Of a stretch of DNA of 34,157 nucleotides, positions 23,632 through 30,283 are shown piece by piece; positions within the stretch are counted from its first letter, which is position 1, and each line of letters opens with the position of its first letter. The notes below the pieces were generated by a model, which saw nothing but the letters and a program-made list of their open reading frames with translations, was not told the origin of the DNA and did not search any database. The stretch comes from JBCCMA01 sp045107005 (GTDB taxonomy: Bacteria > Pseudomonadota > Gammaproteobacteria > Steroidobacterales > JBCCMA01), in the NCBI GenBank assembly GCA_045107005.1, contig JBGCFP010000137.1, positions 1 through 34,157 of the forward strand, in the 5' to 3' direction. A program made the position numbers and the translations under genes.

Positions 23632-24483
23632 TTAAAACGGAACGGCCAAATCAGCGGGCGGCAGAATCGTCGTTCTTTTCATTAGCCGCGTGTGGCTCTG
23701 ATCAAACGGATCACGGCGATGCATCGTGCACGCGTTGTCCCACATGACGCAGTCGCCGTCGCGCCACTGGTGCACGTAGACGAACTGCGGCTGAACGCTC
23801 CAGTCGAACAGGAAATCGAGCATCTTGCGACTGCCCGCTTCGTCCATGCCGACGATGCGCGTCGTCATGCCGGGGCATAAATACAGCGCTTTCACGCCGG
23901 TAAACGGATGCGTGCGGACAATCGGTTGATCAACGTCGGGCGATTGTTTCTTTTGGGTCTTGTTGGTCGGGACGCTGTAAGTCGCGTTAAACGCCTCGTA
24001 GGACTGCGTCGCTTTTTTGCCCTCAAGTGTCTCTTTGATGTCGTCGGGCAGCGCGGCGTAAGCCGCCGCCATATCGGCGAAATAGGTGTTGCCACCGTCG
24101 GGCGGCAGCGTCACGGCGCACAGCAGTGAACCCACCGCCGGGCGCTCAAGATAAATCTGATCGAAGTGCCAACCCACTTCGCGGTCAGCCAAAATACCGA
24201 TCTCCTTACCTTCGCGGCGCTCGTTGGACACGTACAGAATCTCGGGATGATCGGGCGACAGATACTCCTTGCGCACGTGAATTTCCAGATCACCAAACCG
24301 TTTGCTAAACGCGACCAATCCGGCCTCGTCCACCGCTTGATCACGAAACAACAGCAGTTTGTTCTCGTGCCACAAATCGCGCACCGCGTTGACTTCGTCA
24401 TCGCTGTTGTCACGGTGGATGCGGATGCCTGCGACCTCTGCGCCGAAGGTCTGCGTTAGGGTTTTAGCGGCGTGAACCGGCAT
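23632..24483 (-). CDS. TauD/TfdA-family Fe(II)/2-oxoglutarate dioxygenase
   Basis: A 283-residue non-haem iron oxygenase of the TauD/TfdA type. It hydroxylates a substrate with O2 and 2-oxoglutarate, often to release sulfite, an amine or an ether fragment. The facial triad is visible: His106 and Asp108 in GWHFDQIY and His255 in DNACTMHRRDPF. Arg266 or Arg270 (HTRLMKR) is the likely 2-oxoglutarate anchor. The N-terminal FGAEVAGI is also typical. Start ATG 24483 has GAGGA upstream. It is a single-gene transcript whose promoter carries operator-like site B and whose leader holds a terminator-like hairpin. The substrate is unknown; co-regulation with amidohydrolases suggests a nitrogen compound. 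Confidence 0.92.
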   Translation of the reverse strand: MPVHAAKTLTQTFGAEVAGIRIHRDNSDDEVNAVRDLWHENKLLLFRDQAVDEAGLVAFSKRFGDLEIHVRKEYLSPDHPEILYVSNERREGKEIGILADREVGWHFDQIYLERPAVGSLLCAVTLPPDGGNTYFADMAAAYAALPDDIKETLEGKKATQSYEAFNATYSVPTNKTQKKQSPDVDQPIVRTHPFTGVKALYLCPGMTTRIVGMDEAGSRKMLDFLFDWSVQPQFVYVHQWRDGDCVMWDNACTMHRRDPFDQSHTRLMKRTTILPPADLAVPF

Positions 24484-24510
24484 GATCGACGTCCTCGAAC
24501 AGTAAAATTG

Positions 24511-24544
24511 CCAAAACAAAAACAGCGACAGCTGCCCTCGCTGT
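24511..24544 (-). terminator. Terminator-like hairpin in the leader of the dioxygenase gene
   Basis: On the minus strand ACAGCGA and TCGCTGT form a 7-bp stem with a 9-base loop, followed by TTTTTGTTTT. It lies between the operator-like site B and the dioxygenase start codon. It could stop readthrough from the EamA gene, or act at the extreme 5' end of the dioxygenase mRNA as an attenuator or stabilising structure. Confidence 0.55.
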
Positions 24545-24594
24545 CCTTATTGAAAACGCTGGCGTGCTCGAAGTCAAATGTACGGACAATTAGC
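24545..24594 (-). promoter_or_regulatory. Operator-like site B and promoter of the dioxygenase gene
   Basis: AAATGTACGGACAATTAGC (24576-24594, plus strand) shares TGTACGGACAA with the region upstream of the GntR gene. It is nearly identical to site C at 26270-26289. On the minus strand TTGACT (24572-24577) and TTCAAT lie 17 bases apart as a candidate promoter, so the operator touches the -35. The dioxygenase ATG is about 90 bases downstream. Confidence 0.6.
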
Positions 24595-24628
24595 CCCTAA
24601 GAATCTCGCGGATTTCGCGCAGAAGGCC

Positions 24629-25621
24629 TCAATTGGATCCGTCACGCTTGCGGCCGCGGCGAATTTCCAGCAACGCAATGCTGGCGACAATCACCAGAAT
24701 CCCCAACCACTGATCGACTCGCACGCTATCGCCCAGCATAAAGGCCGCCATTAGCGCCGCAGCGGGCGGGCCGCTGGTGCTTGCCACCGCCGCTCGCTCA
24801 GCCCCCACGCGACGCAAACCTTCAGCAACCAGATACAGCGGCAGCACCGTTGCAAAGACGACCAACGCCACCATCAACCACCAGCTCGTTGCGTCCAGAC
24901 TCAAGGTCTGCCAGCCGTGACGAATTTGATAGTGCACGGTCAATACCAAGCCGGCCGTGGTCATCGCAACGACGGTAAACTGCGCGCTGCCCAACGAACG
25001 GGTCAGCGACCCGCTCGCCAGATAGTAATAGGCGATGGTCGCCGAACACAGCAAGACGCACGCGACGCCCACCAGGTTTTGCGCCGGCACGTCGGGGCGC
25101 AGTAACCCCACCACCAGCACGATTCCGACAAACGTGCCGATCACCGCGAGGCTCATGATCGGGCCCGGTCGCTGACGACTGATCACCCAGGTGGCAATCA
25201 CCACCATGGCGGGATAGCTGTACAGCAGCGCGCGCTCAACGCTCGCGTCGATCAGCGTCAGCGCATAGAAATTCAGACTCGCACCCACGTAGTAGCAGAC
25301 CACACCGGCGAGCGCCGCGCGCATCAGTTGCGAGGTTGGTGCGTGGCGTAACGCAGCGGGGCCGGGCCGCCAGTGCGCGACCAGCATAAAGCCGGGGATC
25401 GCCAGCAGCGCGCGCGTCGCCACGACCGTTTCGTAGTGCAAGCCGCGCGCGTACAGCAATTTGGCGAAGATGCCCTTGGACGCGAGCAGAACGGAACCGC
25501 CCACGACCAGCGCTATGCCCGCCCAGTAACCCGCGGGCGGGCTGTCTTGTGCGCTCAGGACGACGTCGTCGTTTGGGTCAATTCGCCGATCACGTCGTCC
25601 GTGGTCATGACGCGCGCCCAC
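24629..25621 (-). CDS. EamA/DMT-family transporter
   Basis: An inner-membrane protein of the drug/metabolite transporter superfamily with about ten hydrophobic helices in two EamA halves. GYWAGIALVVGGSVLLASKGIFAKLLYARG begins helix 1 in two pieces, and the second half ends with ASTSGPPAAALMAAFMLGDSVRVDQWLGILVIVASI-type sequence. It likely carries the pathway substrate or exports an intermediate. The start is uncertain. The frame is open to GTG 25621, which overlaps the upstream amidohydrolase by 67 bases without a ribosome site. The mature-looking protein begins near 25560, where only a CTG is available. Co-transcribed with the amidohydrolase at 25555-26235. Confidence 0.82.
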   Translation of the reverse strand: MGARHDHGRRDRRIDPNDDVVLSAQDSPPAGYWAGIALVVGGSVLLASKGIFAKLLYARGLHYETVVATRALLAIPGFMLVAHWRPGPAALRHAPTSQLMRAALAGVVCYYVGASLNFYALTLIDASVERALLYSYPAMVVIATWVISRQRPGPIMSLAVIGTFVGIVLVVGLLRPDVPAQNLVGVACVLLCSATIAYYYLASGSLTRSLGSAQFTVVAMTTAGLVLTVHYQIRHGWQTLSLDATSWWLMVALVVFATVLPLYLVAEGLRRVGAERAAVASTSGPPAAALMAAFMLGDSVRVDQWLGILVIVASIALLEIRRGRKRDGSN

Positions 25622-26235
25622 AGACGTCGCAGCATGTTCAACGTCGCATCCTGCATCTGTTCGCTGTCGGTGCCCGTCGCATCACTGACGACGACCACGC
25701 CATACTGGGCATCGCAAGCCTCCATGGCCGTCATCGCGACGCAGTTGTTGGTTGACACACCCACGGCAATAACGGTCTTGATACCCATGGCACGCAGATG
25801 CGTGTCGATGGCCGTGGAGCGAAACGCCCCCATGGTGACTTTGTTGACCACCAGCTCGCCCGGGTGCGGCGTCAGCGGCTCGACAATTTGATGTTCCGGC
25901 TGACCTTCGATGTTTTTCGTGGCGAGGACGATGCCTTTCAGGTGCGCCGGTACGTCGCTGGCGTCGGGCAGCAGCGCGCCGTAGGTGACATATATGACGC
26001 GCACGCCCTGCTTGCGGCAGGCGTCGGCCAGGCGGGCGATGTTGGGCACCACCCGTTGCTCAATGCGATCGAAACGGTAGCGCGACTCGTCAGCTTTCCC
26101 GTTCGCCGCCTGCAGCGCCCCCAAGCCCATGGCTCGGTTGCCGGTCGCGTTCTGCATATCCACGACGACCAGCGCCGTGCTGTCGGACGCGAGCGTGACG
26201 CTCTGGCTGTAAGCGTCGATAAACGTTGGCTGCAT
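25555..26235 (-). CDS. Isochorismatase-family cysteine amidohydrolase (RutB-like)
   Basis: A 226-residue cysteine hydrolase with the isochorismatase fold. The triad is visible as Asp26 (ALVVVDMQN), Lys132 (VNKVTMGAF) and Cys165 (GVSTNNCVAMTAMEA). The family splits amide, ureido or carbamoyl bonds, as in RutB, nicotinamidase and biuret hydrolase. The overall layout, with a long N-terminal region before VVDMQN and the ATNxCV-type elbow, is closest to RutB-like enzymes. The ATG at 26235 has AGGCGGA upstream; the in-frame extension to 26283 would cover the operator. First gene of the leftward transcript from the divergent promoter region holding site C; the EamA gene follows. Confidence 0.9.
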   Translation of the reverse strand: MQPTFIDAYSQSVTLASDSTALVVVDMQNATGNRAMGLGALQAANGKADESRYRFDRIEQRVVPNIARLADACRKQGVRVIYVTYGALLPDASDVPAHLKGIVLATKNIEGQPEHQIVEPLTPHPGELVVNKVTMGAFRSTAIDTHLRAMGIKTVIAVGVSTNNCVAMTAMEACDAQYGVVVVSDATGTDSEQMQDATLNMLRRLWARVMTTDDVIGELTQTTTSS

Positions 26236-26264
26236 GGCGGTCCGCCTGTGGGTAAATTCGTTAG

Positions 26265-26295
26265 ATTTGAAATGTTCGGACAATTTAGCTCAAAT
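26265..26295. promoter_or_regulatory. Operator-like site C between divergent amidohydrolase genes
   Basis: AAATGTTCGGACAATTTAGC (26270-26289) matches site B at 24576 with one substitution and one inserted T, and shares TGTwCGGACAA with site A. It is framed by ATTTGA (26265-26270) and TCAAAT (26290-26295), a mirrored pair. That arrangement gives TTGAAA/TCAAAT on the plus strand and TTGAGC/TCAAAT on the minus strand, each with 17-base spacers. The two divergent promoters would thus lie over one another with the operator in the shared spacer. Confidence 0.6.
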
Positions 26296-26338
26296 GACGG
26301 TCCGACGCACCCGCGCGCCGCATTATCTGGAGATCCCC

Positions 26339-26977
26339 GTGAATCAATTCGAAAAATCCGGTTACGGCAGTCTGGACATTGGCTTTGGCGATCGCTGCGC
26401 GGTCCTGGTGGTGGACTTCCAGCGCGGCTTCACCGATCCGGCGAGCCGTATGGGCCAGTCACAGCACGTCCAACGCGCGGTAGACAACACCGCGACGCTG
26501 ATTGCCGCCGCCAAGGCGCGCTCGATCCCGGTCGCATCCTGCCGCGTCGCGTGGAAAAACCGCGACGACATGAGCTACTGGAAGATCGATTCACTCTACG
26601 ACGGGAGCTTTTTTCGCGGGCACCCGATGACCGACATCGACCCGCGGATTGCCGATCCCGACTACATCTTTGAATTCACCAAGACCGCGCCATCGATCTT
26701 TTTCCGCACCCCGCTGCCGACCTGGCTGACCAAGCACAACATCGACACCACGATCATCACCGGCTGCACCACCAGCGGTTGCGTGCGAGCGTCGATCATC
26801 GACAGCTTCTCCTACGGCTATCGCACCATCGTACCCGAGGACTGCTGCGGTGATATGGACGAAGGCCCGCATCATGACAATTTGCGCGACGTTGGGCGGC
26901 GCTACGCCGATGTGCTGTCGCTCAGCAACGTCCTCGAACACTTCAACACGCTGTCACCGGCCGCTAAACGCGCCTAA
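26339..26977 (+). CDS. Isochorismatase-family amidohydrolase (N-carbamoylsarcosine amidase / maleamate amidase-like)
   Basis: A 212-residue cysteine hydrolase of a different subgroup from the divergent one. The triad is Asp26 (AVLVVDFQRGF), Lys115 (EFTKTAPSIFFRTPL) and Cys148 (ITGCTTSGCVRAS). The GCTTSGCVR elbow is characteristic of N-carbamoylsarcosine amidohydrolase and of maleamate amidohydrolase NicF. It therefore probably removes ammonia or carbamate from an amide of a small acid. GTG 26339 is chosen as start because GGAG stands just upstream; an ATG at 26294 lies inside the predicted promoter. It is followed 11 bases later by the alpha/beta hydrolase, in a pairing like NicF with NicD or RutB with RutD. 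Confidence 0.91.
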   Translation: MNQFEKSGYGSLDIGFGDRCAVLVVDFQRGFTDPASRMGQSQHVQRAVDNTATLIAAAKARSIPVASCRVAWKNRDDMSYWKIDSLYDGSFFRGHPMTDIDPRIADPDYIFEFTKTAPSIFFRTPLPTWLTKHNIDTTIITGCTTSGCVRASIIDSFSYGYRTIVPEDCCGDMDEGPHHDNLRDVGRRYADVLSLSNVLEHFNTLSPAAKRA

Positions 26978-26988
26978 GGGAAAGCACC

Positions 26989-27792
26989 ATGCCTATTGCG
27001 AACATCAACAACCACAACATGTACTACGAGATTCACGGCGAGGGCGAGCCGGTCGTATATATTGGCGGTTGGGACACGTTTTGCCACGGCCGCCACAAAT
27101 ACCTGGCGCGCGGCATTACCGACGATCACGCCGTGCTCATCGTGGACTACCGCGGCATCGGGGAGTCGGATGACGATCTGTCGGTCAAAGCAACCACCGA
27201 ACTCTACGCCGACGACATGATCGCGTTGATGGACCATTTGGGCTGGACCAAGGTCAAGTTTATCGGCCTGGTGGGCATTGGCGCCTGCATTGGCCAGTAC
27301 GTCGCGCTTAAGCGCCCGGACCTCGTGCGCTGCATGGTCAATATGGGCTGCTGGGTACACACCGACAAAGTGCTGACCGATCAGCTCAACGCGATGGGCA
27401 ACATGCATCGCCACGCCGGCTTTCTGGCGTTTCAGGAACTGGTTGCCGTGTGGTCGTTTCGCGCCGACTACTACAATGAAAATCGCGAAAAGCTGCTTGG
27501 CACCGGCGGCGTTTGGGGCAGCCTCAACGGCAATTTGACCGCGCACTTGCGCTTCGTTGAAGCCTGCTTGAGTCACGACATTCGCTCGGAGCTGCAGAAC
27601 ATCCATTGCCCCACGCTCGTGATCCACGCGGGTATGGATGAAATTACCGGGCCTCGCACCACCGGTCCGCTCGAAGCGGGCTTGCCCAACGCCACCGGCG
27701 TGCACATGACCGAAGTGGCGCACGTGGTCGCCGGCAAAGCCGAGAAGATTGCGTTCAACGAAATCCTTTTCCCATTCCTGGCGGCGCATTAG
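26989..27792 (+). CDS. RutD/NicD-like alpha/beta hydrolase lacking the nucleophile Ser
   Basis: A 267-residue alpha/beta-hydrolase-fold protein. The oxyanion-side region is VVYIGGWDTF, strand 4 is IVDYRGIGESDD, the acid is Asp217 in HAGMDEITGP, and the histidine is His245 in EVAHVVAG. At the nucleophile elbow, where families read GHSxGG, this protein reads FIGLVGIGACIGQ (91-103). Depending on alignment the Ser position is Val95 or Gly96. RutD of the pyrimidine Rut pathway also lacks Ser there (GHALGA), and the GCW segment after the elbow resembles its NGW. It may therefore only accelerate a spontaneous step or bind a reactive intermediate. AAGGGAAAG stands before the ATG. Co-transcribed with the amidohydrolase at 26339. 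Confidence 0.85.
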   Translation: MPIANINNHNMYYEIHGEGEPVVYIGGWDTFCHGRHKYLARGITDDHAVLIVDYRGIGESDDDLSVKATTELYADDMIALMDHLGWTKVKFIGLVGIGACIGQYVALKRPDLVRCMVNMGCWVHTDKVLTDQLNAMGNMHRHAGFLAFQELVAVWSFRADYYNENREKLLGTGGVWGSLNGNLTAHLRFVEACLSHDIRSELQNIHCPTLVIHAGMDEITGPRTTGPLEAGLPNATGVHMTEVAHVVAGKAEKIAFNEILFPFLAAH

Positions 27793-27806
27793 GCTAAAAT
27801 CCCGGG

Positions 27807-28595
27807 ATGATTTCCGGCAACGTTAGAAAAATGATCGCGCAGCTAGGGGACGTTGTGTCCTACCAGCTGCCCTTGGGTGATGAGCGCATCGATATGAATG
27901 CGCGCATTGGCCAGCCCATCAAACTGCAGTTCGATGGCCAGATTAACTGCATTGAATGCGGGCGGCTGACCAAGAAGTCGTTTGGACAAGGGTTTTGCTA
28001 TCCGTGTTTTCGCAGCTCACCCAATGCCAGCGAATGCATCATTCGACCGGAACTGTGTCGCGCGCACGAGGGCGAAGCGCGGGACATGGAGTGGTCGAAA
28101 GAACATTGTCTTACTGAGCAGGTGGTGTATCTCGCCAAAAGCTCGGCAGTAAAGATAGGCATCACGCGCGGCGGCCAGGTACCGACACGCTGGATCGACC
28201 AAGGCGCGTCCGAGGCCATCGTCTTTGCACGGGTGCCCAATCGTTACACCGCCGGTGTGCTGGAAGTGGCCATGAAAGAACACCTGACCGATCGCACCAA
28301 CTGGCGACGCATGCTGAAAAACGAAATCAGTGACGTGGATCTGGCCGCCAAGAAGTCTGAGCTGCGCGACGAGGTCGACGCATCGATGCAGGCTTACCTT
28401 GATGCCGATGACACCGTCACGCGCATCGAGTATCCGGTCGAACAGTTCCCGGAAAAAGTGAAAAGCGTTGGCTTCGACAAGCTGCCGACGATCGAAGGCA
28501 CGTTACTGGGAATCAAGGGACAGTATCTGTTACTCGACGGCGATCGCGTACTGAACGTGCGCAAGCACAACGGGTATTTTTTAAGCGTCGAGTAA
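27807..28595 (+). CDS. DUF2797 zinc-binding protein
   Basis: A 262-residue protein of the DUF2797 family, function unknown. The N-terminal part carries paired cysteines: Cys48-x2-Cys51, Cys64-x2-Cys67, then Cys77, Cys84 and His87, which probably bind zinc. The middle (VYLAKSSAVKIGITRGGQVPTRWIDQGA) resembles the core of GIY-YIG-like domains, with Tyr, Gly and a following Arg. TNWRRMLKNEI closes the conserved region. A nuclease function is only a guess from this resemblance. The ATG has no clear ribosome site. TAAAAT sits 7 bases upstream, which would fit a leaderless mRNA. It follows the alpha/beta hydrolase by 14 bases but looks functionally unrelated. Confidence 0.85.
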   Translation: MISGNVRKMIAQLGDVVSYQLPLGDERIDMNARIGQPIKLQFDGQINCIECGRLTKKSFGQGFCYPCFRSSPNASECIIRPELCRAHEGEARDMEWSKEHCLTEQVVYLAKSSAVKIGITRGGQVPTRWIDQGASEAIVFARVPNRYTAGVLEVAMKEHLTDRTNWRRMLKNEISDVDLAAKKSELRDEVDASMQAYLDADDTVTRIEYPVEQFPEKVKSVGFDKLPTIEGTLLGIKGQYLLLDGDRVLNVRKHNGYFLSVE

Positions 28596-28606
28596 CGCGA
28601 GCGCTG

Positions 28607-29419
28607 TCAGTCTTCGATGTCCGGTTCGGTGACCCAGCGTGTAACTTGCCCGTCCACTGCCCAGCCGTTCTGGCGTGCACTCTCAAGCAACGTATCAACG
28701 CGATCATCCGGCGCCGGGTGAGTACCGAAATACGCGCTAAGAGAATCCGAATCCTCGGCGATACGCGTAAAAAATGCACCCGCATCGGTGACGTGGCCGT
28801 ACTCGGCGTGCAACAACGACAACCCAAACGCGTCGGCTCTTGCCTCCTGTTCGCGATTGAAGCTGCGCAGGGTGACCTCGCTCAATCCAAGGCCGACGTC
28901 GCCGCCACCACCGCTCGAGGACACACCGGCAAACATCACCACCAGCGCCGCAATACGGCCAAGCTGGCGCAGGTGATCGCGCTCGGCAAAATGGCCGAGT
29001 TCATGGCCGATAACAAACGCCAGTTCGTTCTCCGTCTCGACGGCGTCGAGCAGTCCTTGCGTAACCACAATCAACCCGCCAGGTAGCGCCATGGCGTTGG
29101 GCACTTTGCTTTCATCGATGCCGATGCGAAAACGATAATCCGTATCGTAGTGACGGCTCATGCGCTCAAGCAGCGCGGTCAGTTGGCGCTGCGTCGGCGT
29201 ATCCTCGATTTCCACTTCCATCGGCGACCAGTTGGACAGCCACTTGACCTCTTTCTCCGGTGGTACAAAGCGCACCAGCAGATCAACGGCAAAGACGATG
29301 ACGGCGGTCACGGTGATGAAAATCACCCCAATGCCCCCAAGAAGCAGCCCGCCTTCGACCAGCGGGTGTGTCTTGCTGACGTTGACCGAGTCGTCGGGCT
29401 GGCGCGGATTAACCTGCAT
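28607..29419 (-). CDS. M48-family membrane-anchored zinc metalloprotease
   Basis: A 270-residue protease of the HtpX/Ste24/LoiP group. A cytoplasmic N-terminus is followed by a membrane helix (about residues 22-50), then the peptidase domain. The zinc motif HELGH is at 139-143, with Glu192 in NREQEARADAFGL as the third ligand, and AYFGTHPAPDDRV near the end is typical. It likely degrades misfolded envelope proteins. Start ATG 29419 overlaps the end of the YbjQ-like gene by 11 bases, so it is the last gene of the leftward envelope operon. The longer frame from 29473 would extend deeper into that neighbour and is rejected. Confidence 0.92.
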   Translation of the reverse strand: MQVNPRQPDDSVNVSKTHPLVEGGLLLGGIGVIFITVTAVIVFAVDLLVRFVPPEKEVKWLSNWSPMEVEIEDTPTQRQLTALLERMSRHYDTDYRFRIGIDESKVPNAMALPGGLIVVTQGLLDAVETENELAFVIGHELGHFAERDHLRQLGRIAALVVMFAGVSSSGGGGDVGLGLSEVTLRSFNREQEARADAFGLSLLHAEYGHVTDAGAFFTRIAEDSDSLSAYFGTHPAPDDRVDTLLESARQNGWAVDGQVTRWVTEPDIED

Positions 29420-29897
29420 CGGGCAACCTGGTGTCAAAGCGTACCGCCGTACCAAACGCCAGCATCTCAACACCGGCCGTGCCTTCGCCGCCGCGCGAGT
29501 TGGCCATCCGTGAGGTTTCGAGGCGGACGTGGATCAGCGCGTCGTAACCGTCCTTCTTGGCCTGTTCGATCAGACGCAGCATCGCTTCGCGTCGCGCGCG
29601 GTCGAGCAACGGCTCGTAGGTCTTTACGCGCCCGCCGATGAGGCCGCGAAGCCCCGCGATGATGCGTTTGAAGTAATCCAGCGAGACCACGACGCTGCCG
29701 GACAACAACGTGACATCAGCGGCCTGCCAGTCTTTGGGCATGGTTTGGGTGGTGAGCACCGGAAAACTCCGCAAGGCGGATTCGCGCTCCCGGATGTTGG
29801 CAAAGTGACGACGCTCGAGCCAGCTGCCGGCGAAATACGCAATTAGCAGCAGACTGAGCGGAATCCCGAAATCGATGATAATCCCTAGATTATTCAC
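29409..29897 (-). CDS. YbjQ-family domain protein with N-terminal membrane helix
   Basis: A 162-residue protein. The first ~25 residues form a membrane helix (GIPLSLLLIAYFAGSWL). The remainder is a YbjQ/UPF0145-type domain, recognisable from GSVVVSLDYFKRIIAGLRGLIGGRVKTYE, then the REAMLRLIEQAKKDGYDALIHVRLETS block and a final EMLAFGTAV strand. YbjQ proteins assemble as multimeric beta/alpha rings; their role is unknown despite an old heavy-metal-binding label. The start is GTG 29897, 6 bases after the stop of the shorter YbjQ gene. The two genes look like a duplication in which this copy gained a membrane anchor. Confidence 0.85.
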   Translation of the reverse strand: MNNLGIIIDFGIPLSLLLIAYFAGSWLERRHFANIRERESALRSFPVLTTQTMPKDWQAADVTLLSGSVVVSLDYFKRIIAGLRGLIGGRVKTYEPLLDRARREAMLRLIEQAKKDGYDALIHVRLETSRMANSRGGEGTAGVEMLAFGTAVRFDTRLPDAG

Positions 29898-29903
29898 GAT
29901 GGC

Positions 29904-30242
29904 TTAAACCACTTTGACGGCGGTGCCGTAGGCGAACAGCTCCGAGGCACCCTGGGTGATGGAGCTGGTGGCGAAGCGCACGTTGACGATGGCGTTGGCG
30001 CCCACGGAACGGGCTTGTGCGAGCATGCGCTCGGTGGCTTCCTGCCGTGAGTCTTGCAGCAGCTCGGTGTAACCGGCGAGCTCGCCGCCTACAATGTTTT
30101 TCAGACCCGCCATCAGGTCGCGGCCCACGTGCTTGGCGCGCACCGTGTTGCCGGTGACCACACCGTAGAATTCGACGATTTCCTTGCCTGGAATGGTCTC
30201 GACGTTCGAGATCATGATGTCGGAAGCGGTTGTAATACTCAT
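29904..30242 (-). CDS. ybjQ: YbjQ/UPF0145 family protein
   Basis: A 112-residue soluble YbjQ homologue of normal length. Conserved blocks include MISNVETIPGKEIVEFYGVV, GNTVRAKHVGRDLMAGLKNIVGGEL, YTELLQDSRQEATERML, GANAIVNVRFATSSI and the closing ELFAYGTAV strand. AAGGA precedes the ATG. It sits between the XpaC-like gene (41 bases upstream) and the membrane-anchored paralogue. Function unknown; the operon suggests an envelope-stress context. Confidence 0.93.
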   Translation of the reverse strand: MSITTASDIMISNVETIPGKEIVEFYGVVTGNTVRAKHVGRDLMAGLKNIVGGELAGYTELLQDSRQEATERMLAQARSVGANAIVNVRFATSSITQGASELFAYGTAVKVV

Positions 30243-30283
30243 GGGCAGTCCTTCTGTAAATAAGAAATATTGGGTTGTTGGGT

